Notes: generated from the letters alone by a model not told the origin. Counted from the first letter of the stretch, positions 38,086 to 48,504 are shown. The stretch: DNA of 64,000 nt from Vampirovibrio chlorellavorus (GCA_903866275.1 CAIPMU010000012.1:256452-320451); one strand, 5' to 3'. A program made the numbers and translations.

Positions 38086-38647
38086 AACTGAATCCCACCC
38101 TTGTCTCTACCTGACAGGTTTTATGGGCGCCGGAAAGTCGACCATAGGCAAACTGCTGGCCCAGCGCATTGGGTATCGTTTTTTCGACACGGATCATCTG
38201 GTGATGCGTGGCTTTGGCAAGCCCGTGTCTCGTATTTTTGAAGAGAACGGGGAAGAGGCTTTTCGTAAAGCCGAAATGATGGTGCTCAAAGAGCTGGCGG
38301 GTCGTAGTCGCGTGGTGGTTTCCACGGGGGGCGGCACACTGGTTCGGGATGAGACGTATGATCTGGCTCGCGAGACGGGCACCCTGATTTATCTGCGTGC
38401 GCCCGTAGGCGACTTGTACGAGCGGGTGATCTTCAGTCCCAAAGACCGCCCGCGTGTCGATGTGCCGGATGATGAAACCCTGTTTCACCAGCGCTTTGAG
38501 GAAAGACGTCAGTATTATGAGCGCTCCGATATTACGGTCGATACCATCAATCGCAAGCCTGATGACGTGGTGCGTGAGATTATGGCCGGGTTAGCACTTC
38601 CCTATGGGCGCCCCAGCGCTTCTCCATCACCGAGCATATTGCCTTGA
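38042..38647 (+). CDS. aroK: Shikimate kinase
   Basis: LYLTGFMGAGKSTIGKLLAQRIGYRFFDTDHLV...VVSTGGGTLVRDE. Confidence 0.93.
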   Translation: MNRSRAVTPSNPAPKTESHPCLYLTGFMGAGKSTIGKLLAQRIGYRFFDTDHLVMRGFGKPVSRIFEENGEEAFRKAEMMVLKELAGRSRVVVSTGGGTLVRDETYDLARETGTLIYLRAPVGDLYERVIFSPKDRPRVDVPDDETLFHQRFEERRQYYERSDITVDTINRKPDDVVREIMAGLALPYGRPSASPSPSILP

Positions 38648-38713
38648 GCCCGGTTTTATGAAATTGACCCCTGTATTAAGGCCGTATCACTTCCATTAAG
38701 TCTGAAACAGAGT

Positions 38714-39907
38714 ATGAAAACCATGCAACCTGCCCCCCTTTCCAGATCCCAAGAGGATGCAAGTCCGTTGTCGCCGATTTCAGTGATGTTGTCCGGTGCA
38801 GCCAGTCGGCACTATGACATTGTGGTGCGTGCTGGCTTGTTGCAGTCGCTGGGCCCGCTCTGTCAGCCTGTTTTGCTTGCGGATGCCAGAATTTTAATCC
38901 TGACCGATGCACAAGTGGCCGAACGTTATTTATCTCTGGCGACACAGACTTTGCAGGCCAGCGGTTTTGAGGTGGTGCCCTGCATCATTCCTGCGGGTGA
39001 GGGCAGTAAGACGCTGGCTCAAGCTCAGAAGGTCTATGAATTGTTGCTCCAGTCCGGTTTTACGCGCAAAGATGCCATTTTGGGGCTGGGTGGCGGTGTG
39101 GTTGGTGATTTGTCCGGCTATTGCGCGTCCACGTACCATCGGGGGATGGCCTTGATTCATGTGCCCACAACGCTGGTGGCGCAGGTCGATTCCGCCATCG
39201 GGGGCAAGACGGCGGTTAATTTTGACCGGGTCAAAAATATCGTAGGTACCTTTTACCAGCCTTTGGCGGTCTTCAGTGATCCGGTGTTGCTGGAGAGTCT
39301 CCCCCCTCGGGAATTAGCGGCAGGCATGGCCGAAGTGATCAAGTATGGCCTGATTGAGGCCTCCTGTTTGGCTGAAAATGTTGCTGATGGTGCGGATGGT
39401 TATGAAGGTGACTTTTTCGGCTGGTTATTGAATCACACGGAAAAAGGCACGCTGCGGCAGCACTTCCCGGAAATGATTCGACGCTGTGCCGCCATTAAAG
39501 CGGCGGTCGTCATGCAGGATGAGCTGGAAACCAAAGGGCTCCGCTTTTTCCTGAATCTGGGGCATACGTTTGGCCATGCGTATGAGTCCCTGAGTCAATA
39601 CGGCTTGCTTCACGGGGAGGCTGTGGCCATTGGCATGGTGAAGGCTGTTCGGCTCTCGATTCAACTGGGTTTGATTGACCCTGCATTAGAAGCGCAGTTA
39701 CTGGCGTTGTATCAACCCTGGGAGCTACCCGCACAGCCGCCGTCCACGATGACGTTTGAGCCTGCTGCCCTGTTGCAGAAGATGCGGCAGGACAAGAAAA
39801 ATCGGGATGCCCGCATTCGTTTGATTCTGCCGGTGAAACAGGCCGGTCAGGTGGTTGTGCGTGATGACATTCCCGACGCGCAAATTCTGGCGTTGCTGGC
39901 AGAGTAG
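38714..39907 (+). CDS. aroB: 3-dehydroquinate synthase
   Basis: DAILGLGGGVVGDLSGYCASTYHRGMALIHVPTTLVAQVDSAIGGKTAVN...NLGHTFGHAYES. Confidence 0.96.
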   Translation: MKTMQPAPLSRSQEDASPLSPISVMLSGAASRHYDIVVRAGLLQSLGPLCQPVLLADARILILTDAQVAERYLSLATQTLQASGFEVVPCIIPAGEGSKTLAQAQKVYELLLQSGFTRKDAILGLGGGVVGDLSGYCASTYHRGMALIHVPTTLVAQVDSAIGGKTAVNFDRVKNIVGTFYQPLAVFSDPVLLESLPPRELAAGMAEVIKYGLIEASCLAENVADGADGYEGDFFGWLLNHTEKGTLRQHFPEMIRRCAAIKAAVVMQDELETKGLRFFLNLGHTFGHAYESLSQYGLLHGEAVAIGMVKAVRLSIQLGLIDPALEAQLLALYQPWELPAQPPSTMTFEPAALLQKMRQDKKNRDARIRLILPVKQAGQVVVRDDIPDAQILALLAE

Positions 39908-39926
39908 GCTCAGGGCTGCCCGGTTC

Positions 39927-40523
39927 TTAAACCAGTTGACGCCCTTGCAGTGCGCGGGTGATGGTCATGCTGTCGGCGTACTCCAGATCGGCGCCTACGG
40001 GTAAGCCAAAGGCAATGCGCGTCAGGGGAGTGCCCAGCGGCTTGATCAATCGGGACAGATAAAGGCTGGTGGTGTCGCCCTCAATGGATGGGGGCAGGGC
40101 CAGTATGATTTCTTCGACACCCGGCTCACTCAGGCGGGTAATCAGTTCCTTGATTTTCAGTTCTTCCGGGCCAACCCCTTCCAGCGGAGAAATTAGGCCT
40201 TGCAGCACGTGGTAAAACCCCTTGAATTCGTTGGTGCGCTCCAGGGCGTAGAGATCCTTGGGTTCGGAGACGATGCAGAGCAGGTTGGGTTTGCGTCCCG
40301 GCTGTCGGCATAGCTCGCAAACGTGCTGCGCGGAGAGATTGTAGCAGCGTTGGCAGTAGCCAATCTTATCCCGCGCTTCCAGCAGCGCTTCTGAAAAAGT
40401 CCGCACATCTTCGTGGGATTGTTTCAGCACATGAAAAGCCAACCGCTGGGCGGATTTCGGGCCAATGCCCGGTAGCTTCTGAAACTCTTCAATCAGTCGG
40501 GCCAGCGGCAGGGTGTAACTCAT
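39927..40523 (-). CDS. recR: Recombination mediator protein RecR
   Basis: LIEEFQKLPGIGPKSAQRLAFHVL...CQRCYNLSAQHVCELC...ALPPSIEGDTTSLYLSRLIKP. Confidence 0.96.
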   Translation of the reverse strand: MSYTLPLARLIEEFQKLPGIGPKSAQRLAFHVLKQSHEDVRTFSEALLEARDKIGYCQRCYNLSAQHVCELCRQPGRKPNLLCIVSEPKDLYALERTNEFKGFYHVLQGLISPLEGVGPEELKIKELITRLSEPGVEEIILALPPSIEGDTTSLYLSRLIKPLGTPLTRIAFGLPVGADLEYADSMTITRALQGRQLV

Positions 40524-40648
40524 GGGGGTGTTGTTCCTGTGGGGCTATCGCTATAGGAGAAGCGGAGAAAGGGAGGAGATAGGGTACTGATGCGCCGCAG
40601 AACCAGTACGAAAGACGGGTTCTTGCGGCGCATGAGGGTTTAGACGTT

Positions 40649-40966
40649 CTAGAAGCCGGGGAGTTTCAGGCCAGGAATATTCAGACCGGCAGTAATTTTG
40701 GCCATTTTTTGTTCCATCGTGTCGGTCACTTTGCCGCTAGCGTCCTTTAGCGCGGCCAGAACCAGATCTTCCAGCATATCGCGGTCGCTCAGGGCGTCTT
40801 CCTTGATTTTGACCGACAGGAATTCATATTTGCCATTGCAGACAATGGTGACAGCGCCACCACCGGACGTGCCGGTAAACTCGGAGCGTTCCATCTCCTC
40901 TTGCACACCCTTCATTTGATCCTGCATTTTTTGGGCTTGTTTCATCATTTGCTGAATATTGAACAT
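40649..40966 (-). CDS. YbaB/EbfC family nucleoid-associated protein
   Basis: MFNIQQMMKQAQKMQDQMKGVQEEMERSEFTGTSGGGAVTIVCNGKYEFLSVKI; start corrected from ORF-track 41062. Confidence 0.93.
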   Translation of the reverse strand: MFNIQQMMKQAQKMQDQMKGVQEEMERSEFTGTSGGGAVTIVCNGKYEFLSVKIKEDALSDRDMLEDLVLAALKDASGKVTDTMEQKMAKITAGLNIPGLKLPGF

Positions 40967-41248
40967 GGGTTGCCTTTCTCTGGAATAAACAAAAAGAGGA
41001 AATAAAACCGCTGTGCGACAGTAAAACCGCCACGCGTACACACCCTCTATTGATGGTTGCACTCAATTGCGGTTAATTATAGCCCAAAACCGTGATTTTT
41101 TCCGTGGATTTGTGGATGTCTGCGGGCGTTTGTTGACCGCTATCCTGCTTTCAGTCAGTAAACGCTAACACACTATTTTATGATTCAACATCCCACACTG
41201 ACACGCCCTACTATCCGCAAAAAATGGCTTCAAGTTCAGAAAAAACGC

Positions 41249-41828
41249 TCACCAAGTCAGCCAAGAAGGGTCCAGAGCCGAATTGATAGCAAAAGCACCA
41301 TACCAATTTACCGTTCCTGCCTTCACTTGCCCTCTCGTACTCAGTGAGCCATCGTAATACAGCACAAAGTCTACAGCTTTCAGCGGCCCGTCCGCTGTAG
41401 AGGTTGTATTATTACCGGGATCGGGGTCAAAGAGAATCTCCAGTGCATTTAAAGGCGTCGTTCCTGAGAAAGTACCCTGATCCCAGAACATAAGATACCC
41501 CCCCATTATGCAATTTGGCGCAAGGTGAGGCCGCAGCGCAAATTCTAAAAGAAACCGTAGGTTGAGCATCAATCACTGTACCTGATGTATTAATCTTGAC
41601 ATAATTCAAATAAGGCGTTAAATCAGAGGGTTTTGTAGAGGCTGTAACAATACCATCCAGCTGAGCCCTTTGATACGCCCCGGTCAACATCGCCGCTGCC
41701 TCCTTGGCTTTGGTGACATTCTGGCCATTCTGGCTGCTAGCCATAATTTTAGGAATCGCAAAAGTCGCAATAACCCCCAGAATGGCAATGCTAATCAATA
41801 ACTCAGCCAATGTAAACCCTGTTTTCAT
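41249..41828 (-). pseudogene. Type IV pilin/pseudopilin gene split by a frameshift at a G7 tract
   Basis: N-terminal MKTGFTLAELLISIAILGVIATFAIPKI in one frame; C-terminal GGYLMFWDQGTFSGTTPLNALEILFDPDPG... in another; C7 (+ strand) at 41498-41504. Confidence 0.7.
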
Positions 41829-41997
41829 GTAAAAAGCCTCTAACGCTAAGAAGAATTCTCTATTGGTATAATATCAGAAATCCTGATCTGAGACCCCTAT
41901 TCTAATCAATACTAAAACTTTACTAAATTACGCCAACCTGTCCGTATGGCGTTCGTTCTGACGTCTCAACAGTTCCAGCAACTCTTTGCGGATTGCC

Positions 41998-42444
41998 TTA
42001 CCTCTTTGTCTTTTCATTAGTAAATATAGATTTCATCTTGTTTCGCAGGATATAGGGTATGCAAACTTTCATTAAGGCAGATAAAAGCAATGTTATCCAA
42101 GTGTCTGGAGTTTTAGATGTATCCAATTCCCCTTTGTGGAAGCTCGCTCTGAATCCGAGGTAGCTAAAGCAGGCAAAAAATAGTGCAAGCCAACCGAAAA
42201 TGAGTAGTAAGACTACCGCTAAGCATTTTGGAAAACCAAGATCTGCTGTATAAATCCCAATCGCTCCTAATAGGGCGACGAATCCAAAGCAAACACTGCT
42301 AGTGAAGCATACCCCTGCAAAAAATAATGTCCCTACCCACTCTTGTTTCTTTTGCAAAACCAAGTACCCAAGAAGTTTGTCTAATAACAATCTTCCAAGG
42401 TAGAATGCTAATAGGACTGCTAGTACTTTCAAACTACTGGGCAT
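41998..42444 (-). CDS. Hypothetical multi-TM membrane protein
   Basis: 148 aa with about 3 hydrophobic segments. Confidence 0.55.
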   Translation of the reverse strand: MPSSLKVLAVLLAFYLGRLLLDKLLGYLVLQKKQEWVGTLFFAGVCFTSSVCFGFVALLGAIGIYTADLGFPKCLAVVLLLIFGWLALFFACFSYLGFRASFHKGELDTSKTPDTWITLLLSALMKVCIPYILRNKMKSIFTNEKTKR

Positions 42445-42554
42445 GCTCTCATTATACTAGTGTTGATACCCCTGAAATACCTCTGAGTACTGTACACAAG
42501 TGCATAGTGGGAAATCGTTGAAAAATACGGTCAGAGTAGCCAAAGAGGAAAGAG

Positions 42555-42639
42555 TGGCGGAAGTGACAGGATTCGAACCTGCAACCCCTTGCGGGGCGAC
42601 CGCTTTCGAGGCGGTTCCCTAACCATTCGGCTCACTTCC
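42555..42639 (-). tRNA. tRNA-Ser (anticodon CGA), CCA encoded
   Basis: Reverse complement GGAAGTGAGCCGAATGGTTAGGGAACCGCCTCGAAAGCGGTCGCCCCGCAAGGGGTTGCAGGTTCGAATCCTGTCACTTCCGCCA with long variable arm. Confidence 0.95.
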
Positions 42640-42891
42640 ACGACGAGGGATATCGTATGCTATAGACTTTGCCAGGCCCACTCGGGGAAATACCAGTGAC
42701 TCTCTCCGAAAGCGCCAGAGACGCTCGCTAGCAGGTTGAAGACTGGCTGAGGCTTAGATTGTAAATCGTATTATACACGGAAAACCGCTTCCGCCAAGCA
42801 GCGGAATTGATTGTGCGAGAATGGGCACGCGGCTCTATCTCAAAGCCTGACATTGTCCTGCACCGCACGAGACTCTCGCAATCAACAGGCG

Positions 42892-44469
42892 TTAGTCGAG
42901 CAGTTCCAGTTCGCGGGTGTCAAACAGGCGCTGAATGCGCGCAGATAAGTCGTCATTGTCCAGATCTCGGGTGAACTGATTGAGTTCACGGGCCATTTGC
43001 AGACATTGCGCCGCCTCCAGGCGTTTATCAAGAAAGCTGTAGGCCCGCCCCAGGTTGTAGTAGGCCAGCGCATAGCGCTGATCCAGGGTGATGGCCTGCT
43101 GGAATAATTCGATGGCGTGCTGCACGTCGCCCAGCATGTCCAGATAGATCACGCCGAGATTGTTGATCGGGATCTCGTAATGCTTGTCCAGCCGGATGGC
43201 TTTCTCGTAAAGCTGGATAGCCTCAGTGGCATCCCCGGCCAGCCAGCGTAAATACCCCAGATTGGAATAGATACGCGCACTGTTGGGCGTGACCCATATG
43301 GCTTTTCGATAAATCAGCTCGGCATTGGCGTAATCTTCCGCCTGAAAGTAGAGCATGCCCAGTTGAATGTAGTTTTCAACGGTTTTTGGGTTGAAATCCA
43401 AAGCCAGGTGGTAATAAGCCTGCGCGGCCTGTGGATTCTGGAGGTAATCGCAGTAAATGTTACCGATGCTTTGGGCGACCATGCTCTTCCAGTCAGCGTC
43501 AGTGCCTTGTTGCAGGGCGGACTCGTAATGGGCCAGCGCCTGTTTGTAATCGTGCAGGTAGTAATAGGCATTGGCTAAATTGCAATGGATGTGCGGGTTA
43601 TTGGGCCTGAGTTCTTGCAGCCGTATGTAAACTGCCGTCATTTCTTCGTAGTTTTCATGTTCTTCCAGCAGTTGGGCCAGATGATAGTGGGCATCCAGAT
43701 GGTTGGGGTGCCTTTGGCAGACCTGTTCAAACCAGAAGCGGGCCTGATTGAAGTCACCGCGTTCCCGCTGGATGTCTCCCATGATTAAACGCACCGTGGC
43801 CAAACCGGGATAGGTTGCGGCCAGCTGACTATAACGCACCCATGCTTTTTCAGTCTGGTTGGATTCTTCCAGCATCCAGGCCTGAATGAGTGCGGGCAGA
43901 ATGACCAGCCACTGGGCAACTGTCTGCTGATTCAGCGTCCACGGCTGCATCAGCAAGCTGGTAATCAGGGCGTAACTCGCTTTGATCCAGTGAAAAACTG
44001 CTTGCAGACTAAGAGGCCCTTGCAGCGCCAGTTCCTGATGGTTTTGAAAGAGAGCAAATCGAATCTGTCCACTGTTAAAACCACTGTTGGCCAATGCCTG
44101 CTTGAGAAACTGGTTGGAGCGGTGATACTGTGCGGAACGCTGATGAATTAGCCCCATGATGGTGTAGGCTTCAGCGCGGGCCTTTTTGGAAAGACCCTGA
44201 TTAGAGGTCTTGGGCTGCTTAGTCAGCGAGATTGCTTTGTGCGCGGCACTCATGGCACGATCGGGTTGGCCCTTGAGGAAGTAAATCTGACTCATGCGGC
44301 TGAACAGCAGTGGGCACTCTGGTGTTTCCTCCAGCTGGCGTGCATAGGCATTCAAAGCCTCATCCAGACGATTGTCCGGCTCCAGGGCCGAGAGGTGCGC
44401 ATCCAGATAAAGATTGCCTTGAGTTCGCCCTGAAAAAGCGGCCGTCCAGTTGGCTGTGTCAGTCGTCAT
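42892..44469 (-). CDS. TPR repeat protein
   Basis: Many TPRs (NLGYLRWLAGDATEAIQLYEKAIRLDKHYEIPINNLGVIYLDMLGD...); start inferred at MTTDTANW. Confidence 0.85.
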   Translation of the reverse strand: MTTDTANWTAAFSGRTQGNLYLDAHLSALEPDNRLDEALNAYARQLEETPECPLLFSRMSQIYFLKGQPDRAMSAAHKAISLTKQPKTSNQGLSKKARAEAYTIMGLIHQRSAQYHRSNQFLKQALANSGFNSGQIRFALFQNHQELALQGPLSLQAVFHWIKASYALITSLLMQPWTLNQQTVAQWLVILPALIQAWMLEESNQTEKAWVRYSQLAATYPGLATVRLIMGDIQRERGDFNQARFWFEQVCQRHPNHLDAHYHLAQLLEEHENYEEMTAVYIRLQELRPNNPHIHCNLANAYYYLHDYKQALAHYESALQQGTDADWKSMVAQSIGNIYCDYLQNPQAAQAYYHLALDFNPKTVENYIQLGMLYFQAEDYANAELIYRKAIWVTPNSARIYSNLGYLRWLAGDATEAIQLYEKAIRLDKHYEIPINNLGVIYLDMLGDVQHAIELFQQAITLDQRYALAYYNLGRAYSFLDKRLEAAQCLQMARELNQFTRDLDNDDLSARIQRLFDTRELELLD

Positions 44470-44997
44470 AGTCACTGTCCTTATGAAGCCTGAATTCCGT
44501 TTCACATCTCTTGCTATTACTCCTATCGGCGGATAGCCTGAAAAACTTTGATTAAACGGGTGAAAGTGTTACATTTTTTAACCCGGATTCAAGCCGTACT
44601 GATTGAAAAATGACTCTAAAATGGCCACTCGACTGCATCTGATAAAACCAACCGGCCGATCATGACCTCTGGGTGATGCTGTGATGACTCAGTCATGAAC
44701 GTCTTGTGGCCATCCAATCAGTGCCTTGAAATTCTGACCTCCGGCTTCTGTTTGTCTATGAGTTGTGGGCTGAACCTGTGCTTTGGGTCGCGTGATGAAA
44801 GCAAAGGATGTGCGGGTTCTGTGGGTCTGGCGTCTCACGGTTTAACATCCGGCAACAGGTTCGTTGGCTTGAAGTGGATGTTTTGAATGCGCTTGTTTTT
44901 GATGGGTTTTATGTTTAAAATAAGCAACTTGCAACACCAGTCTGAACTGTTGATTTTAAAGTGGGTTTATAGCCTAATCGCTTAGGGGGAAGGTCTT

Positions 44998-45567
44998 ATG
45001 ATGGTTGTACATCAGTCATTTATCGCGTCTGGCATTGCTCAGAATCGACGCAAGGTTCAAAGAGTTCCACCCAGACGCTTTCTAGCCTCAGGGCCCAGGC
45101 CTGCCAGCGTTCCGGTGGTGCATACCAGAGCTGCGGAGTCTGCTGATTCCCTGGACATCCCAAAGCCGAGACTGTTTCAGCGGGAGCTGGATACCCAGCA
45201 GGATCCGGCTTTGCTGACGCCCCGAGGCCAATGGTTCAAGTTGGGAGAAATCTTGATGGATGCCTTGCAAACGGAAGGTGAACTCCCGGAACAGGCTATT
45301 CTGAAAATTCGTTATGCAGTGGCTCCCCCACTGGAAAAGATCAAAAAAAAGCTGGAAGAGATGGATCAATTGGCTAAAAGTAACAATTGGAGAATGAAAA
45401 TAGCACGGCTCAAAGGCTTTCCTCATCAAGTGCCGCCCATGTTATTTGATCACGATCCAAACAGCATTACCTTTAAAGTCAATCTTTCCCAAGCCGACAT
45501 GCCGGAGTTGCATAAATTTGCCAAATTTTTGATAAACAATTATAAATATATGGACGCATCGTATTGA
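44998..45567 (+). CDS. Hypothetical protein, 189 aa
   Basis: ATG after gggggaaggtct; basic disordered N-terminus, helical middle; no recognised family. Confidence 0.55.
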   Translation: MMVVHQSFIASGIAQNRRKVQRVPPRRFLASGPRPASVPVVHTRAAESADSLDIPKPRLFQRELDTQQDPALLTPRGQWFKLGEILMDALQTEGELPEQAILKIRYAVAPPLEKIKKKLEEMDQLAKSNNWRMKIARLKGFPHQVPPMLFDHDPNSITFKVNLSQADMPELHKFAKFLINNYKYMDASY

Positions 45568-45660
45568 AACGAATGGGTTCTGGTATCATCTCCTGCTTTT
45601 AGCAGAATGGCGCTGGTTTAGTCATATAGAACTGGATGTTTGCCCTGAGATTCGCGGCGT

Positions 45661-46113
45661 TTACATAATCACGTTCAGATGATGCGTTTTCCCCTGTCCA
45701 CTGAGTTCATCGAAGGGGACGACAAAGGAAACCATACTGCCAGCGTCCTCAGGGCCGAGTTGACGACCTGAAATGCTGAAATAGTATGGTCCACTGCCCG
45801 CAATTTCAAGAATATTCCGTTCCAGACCGTCTTCGGCTATGACGGTGCCTAAAATTTTGAGTGAACTGCCGGGGGTGGGCAGGGGCCGAATGCGATCCTT
45901 GTTGACCTCAAAAAAGATGTTGCTTTGCTTATGATGCAAAACCCCACGGCTGGCCTGAATCTGGTTCAGACTGGCGTTGTTTTGAACGGGAACAAACTTC
46001 CGATGCTGCTGGGCTTTTCTGGACACGGTCGCTTTGAGTGGCTGACCGTGTACTTTTAAGCTGGATGTAAGCAATGAAGGACCTCCTGTCGATTGTTCCT
46101 GCACACGGTGCAT
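45661..46113 (-). CDS. Hypothetical protein immediately downstream of subtilase-like gene
   Basis: 150 aa ORF 39 nt after the 46153-47322 gene, same strand. Confidence 0.5.
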   Translation of the reverse strand: MHRVQEQSTGGPSLLTSSLKVHGQPLKATVSRKAQQHRKFVPVQNNASLNQIQASRGVLHHKQSNIFFEVNKDRIRPLPTPGSSLKILGTVIAEDGLERNILEIAGSGPYYFSISGRQLGPEDAGSMVSFVVPFDELSGQGKTHHLNVIM

Positions 46114-46152
46114 AATAAGTCCATTGTGCCATGAACAGAACGGGTTCTGGGG

Positions 46153-47322
46153 TCAGGGTGTCTGGTGGCGTTCCAGTCCCATCAGTTTTTTGAGCCAGAA
46201 AATCTGATGGGCTTTTTGTGCGGCCACCTGAGGCGCTGCATAGGAAGTACCATGCAGGGTCTTGGGATTGATGGTTGCCCCTGTTAAGCCATTGAACCAC
46301 TTGCCTGCGCCCAATGGGTTCATTTGTAGTCTTTCTGTGGGGATGAACCCGGGGTTTATGGGCTCTGAGGGCTCCTCTTTCAGGGTAATACCTAACAGTT
46401 TACCGTTTTTCCCGGTGACAGGGGCAAAACGCTGGTTGACCTGAGCCCAATAAGCTACCAGTCCATTGTTGCCGCTGTAGGAGGCGACACTCAGGTCGTT
46501 GTTCAGGGCCCCTACCGATTTTACGCCTTTGACGAGAGAAAGAATATTGAATTGGTCCGGTCCGGCGTTACCCGCTGAGAGATACACGGGTTTGATTTTT
46601 GCGATCTCCTCCAGTAACTGCATGGCTTCACGAATGTAGGTGCGTTTGTGGTTTTCGGTGGGGGAGAGTGCCTTGATGCCGAATAAGGGGCGTGAGAATT
46701 GAATTTTGTCAAAATTTTCGAGGATAACATCCCGGTATTTGCGGATATTCTGCGCGTTTAAATCCGGTAGGTTCAAATCTTTTTTCAGGCGTTTAATCGG
46801 AATGGGCAACCCGAATGAAATATTGATGGCATCGATGCTTCGGTCGGTTTCCAGGCGTTTTTTCATTATTTTTAGCGCGCCGGGTAAATCGGCTTGATAA
46901 CGCCCAAAACTGTGAATGTTCAAGCTTCGAACCCTGGGTGTTTCCAGTCGCACAATTTGAATGCCGTGTTGGGCCTTCTTGGCGTGGGCCTCTACAATAT
47001 CCCCGTGTGTGACCCATCCGTTACCGGGAGTTTCCATCAGAAACCGGTTGGGTTGCTTGACAAATGCAGGGTCAAAGGGCGTCTTGAAGTCATCAATAAT
47101 CGCCAGTTTCGGGCCGTTTTTGGAGGCTTTAAATGAATCTTCGGTTCCCGATGCATTGGGTGTCAGTTTGGTCGGTCCGGGTTGGGATGCTTTTGGACCT
47201 GAGGGCCTGTTGGGCGCCTGAAAAGACATGGTGGTTTTGATACCTGCTTTTGCAGGCTTTAAAGCCATTTTTGGACCTGTGAAAGATGACACGGTTTGAA
47301 ATCCGGGTAAATGAATACTCAT
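46153..47322 (-). CDS. Divergent subtilisin-like (S8) serine protease
   Basis: Asp motif KLAIIDDF, His motif THGDIVEAHA, oxyanion Asn YLSAGNAGPD, Ser motif LHGTSYAAPQVAA in S8 order. Confidence 0.75.
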   Translation of the reverse strand: MSIHLPGFQTVSSFTGPKMALKPAKAGIKTTMSFQAPNRPSGPKASQPGPTKLTPNASGTEDSFKASKNGPKLAIIDDFKTPFDPAFVKQPNRFLMETPGNGWVTHGDIVEAHAKKAQHGIQIVRLETPRVRSLNIHSFGRYQADLPGALKIMKKRLETDRSIDAINISFGLPIPIKRLKKDLNLPDLNAQNIRKYRDVILENFDKIQFSRPLFGIKALSPTENHKRTYIREAMQLLEEIAKIKPVYLSAGNAGPDQFNILSLVKGVKSVGALNNDLSVASYSGNNGLVAYWAQVNQRFAPVTGKNGKLLGITLKEEPSEPINPGFIPTERLQMNPLGAGKWFNGLTGATINPKTLHGTSYAAPQVAAQKAHQIFWLKKLMGLERHQTP

Positions 47323-47652
47323 GATCGTTGACCCCTCTTACTAATTCGCTAGAATAGAACGCATCAAAATTCACACAAGGTTCCAGAGAACCCTGATCGC
47401 TTTGCGTTTAAAAATCCACACTTGAATATTGCCAAATGAATACTGAGAAAGGTTATCTGAAATCGAATTGAAATGCAATGCTGAACATGTTGTTTGGCCG
47501 GGTTTTATCATGCTTTTCCGGTTGCTTGCTCTGAATGTTTTTGTGAACATGATGCTGCCTTAATCCTGATCAGCCGTGTTGGCTTTGTCTGATGTCCAGC
47601 GTTAAAGCCTTTTTTCTATGGGCCGTTTGATTGATGGGATGAGCTAATTTAA

Positions 47653-48504
47653 ATGGATTTCAAAATTGTGAAGGGGTTTCTGATGTTGACTGGCGCGACT
47701 TGGGCAAGTGCATTTCCTTCGGGTGGGTTGGGTACTTCCCGGTTCCAGAGGTTTACAAATCAACACGCAAGCTTATTTCGGGCAGAACGATTTCAGTCCG
47801 GCGCTCGGCCGCTCATGGCGAACCTGCAGTCGGATGCCAATATTGACCACTATTCGAGGCCTGAGCCCGGCTCAGATGCAAGGGCGACCTCAGGTGATGT
47901 GCCACTCAGAACCACACGTCGGGGAAAGCCGCTGACCCCTGCCGATTTTCAGCCGAACCCCGCCATTCTGGCTGTGGAGGAGCGTCGTCGGATTGCACAG
48001 TCAATGCATGATCCCTTGATGGCGGTGCTGATAGCAGGGGCTAACGCTCATCAAAAGCATCAAAAGCTGGAGGCGGCTTATAATCAGGCCTTCAATGCAG
48101 GCCTCAGGCAGTATGTCTTTCCGCAGGGTCCGGAATGTCGGGTGAGTGTTTCCCTGAATTTTCAACAGTCTAAACCCTATTTAAAGGGTACATTTTTTCA
48201 ACCTCGACTGGAAGTTCGTCCGAAGAAGGAGACTTTGCGATATATCCACCCTGAGAGTGGACAAGTGCAGAGTCTGGCGCCCTCATGGTTTCTGGGGCGA
48301 TCTGATAAGCCTTGCCTGTATCTGGGGCATAGTCGATTGGAGAGCAGCCTGCCGCCCACCACGCCTGAAGGTCAGAAAATGGTCTCAGAGCTCGTGACTC
48401 GTCAGATCCACGAAATTTTGCTGCTCTTGTCCACTCAAAGTCTCAAACAGAACCCAAAGCCCAATGGGCTGTTCTTTCGGCGCTCTGATCAGCAGCTGGT
48501 TTAA
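47653..48504 (+). CDS. Hypothetical protein, 283 aa
   Basis: Long ORF with coding-like composition; N-terminus weakly signal-like (MDFKIVKGFLMLTGATWASAFPSG). Confidence 0.5.
   Translation: MDFKIVKGFLMLTGATWASAFPSGGLGTSRFQRFTNQHASLFRAERFQSGARPLMANLQSDANIDHYSRPEPGSDARATSGDVPLRTTRRGKPLTPADFQPNPAILAVEERRRIAQSMHDPLMAVLIAGANAHQKHQKLEAAYNQAFNAGLRQYVFPQGPECRVSVSLNFQQSKPYLKGTFFQPRLEVRPKKETLRYIHPESGQVQSLAPSWFLGRSDKPCLYLGHSRLESSLPPTTPEGQKMVSELVTRQIHEILLLLSTQSLKQNPKPNGLFFRRSDQQLV

Noticed and set aside
44695-44886. 63-aa plus ORF in the gap before the 44998 gene
   Set aside because: No RBS, no family resemblance; likely chance ORF.
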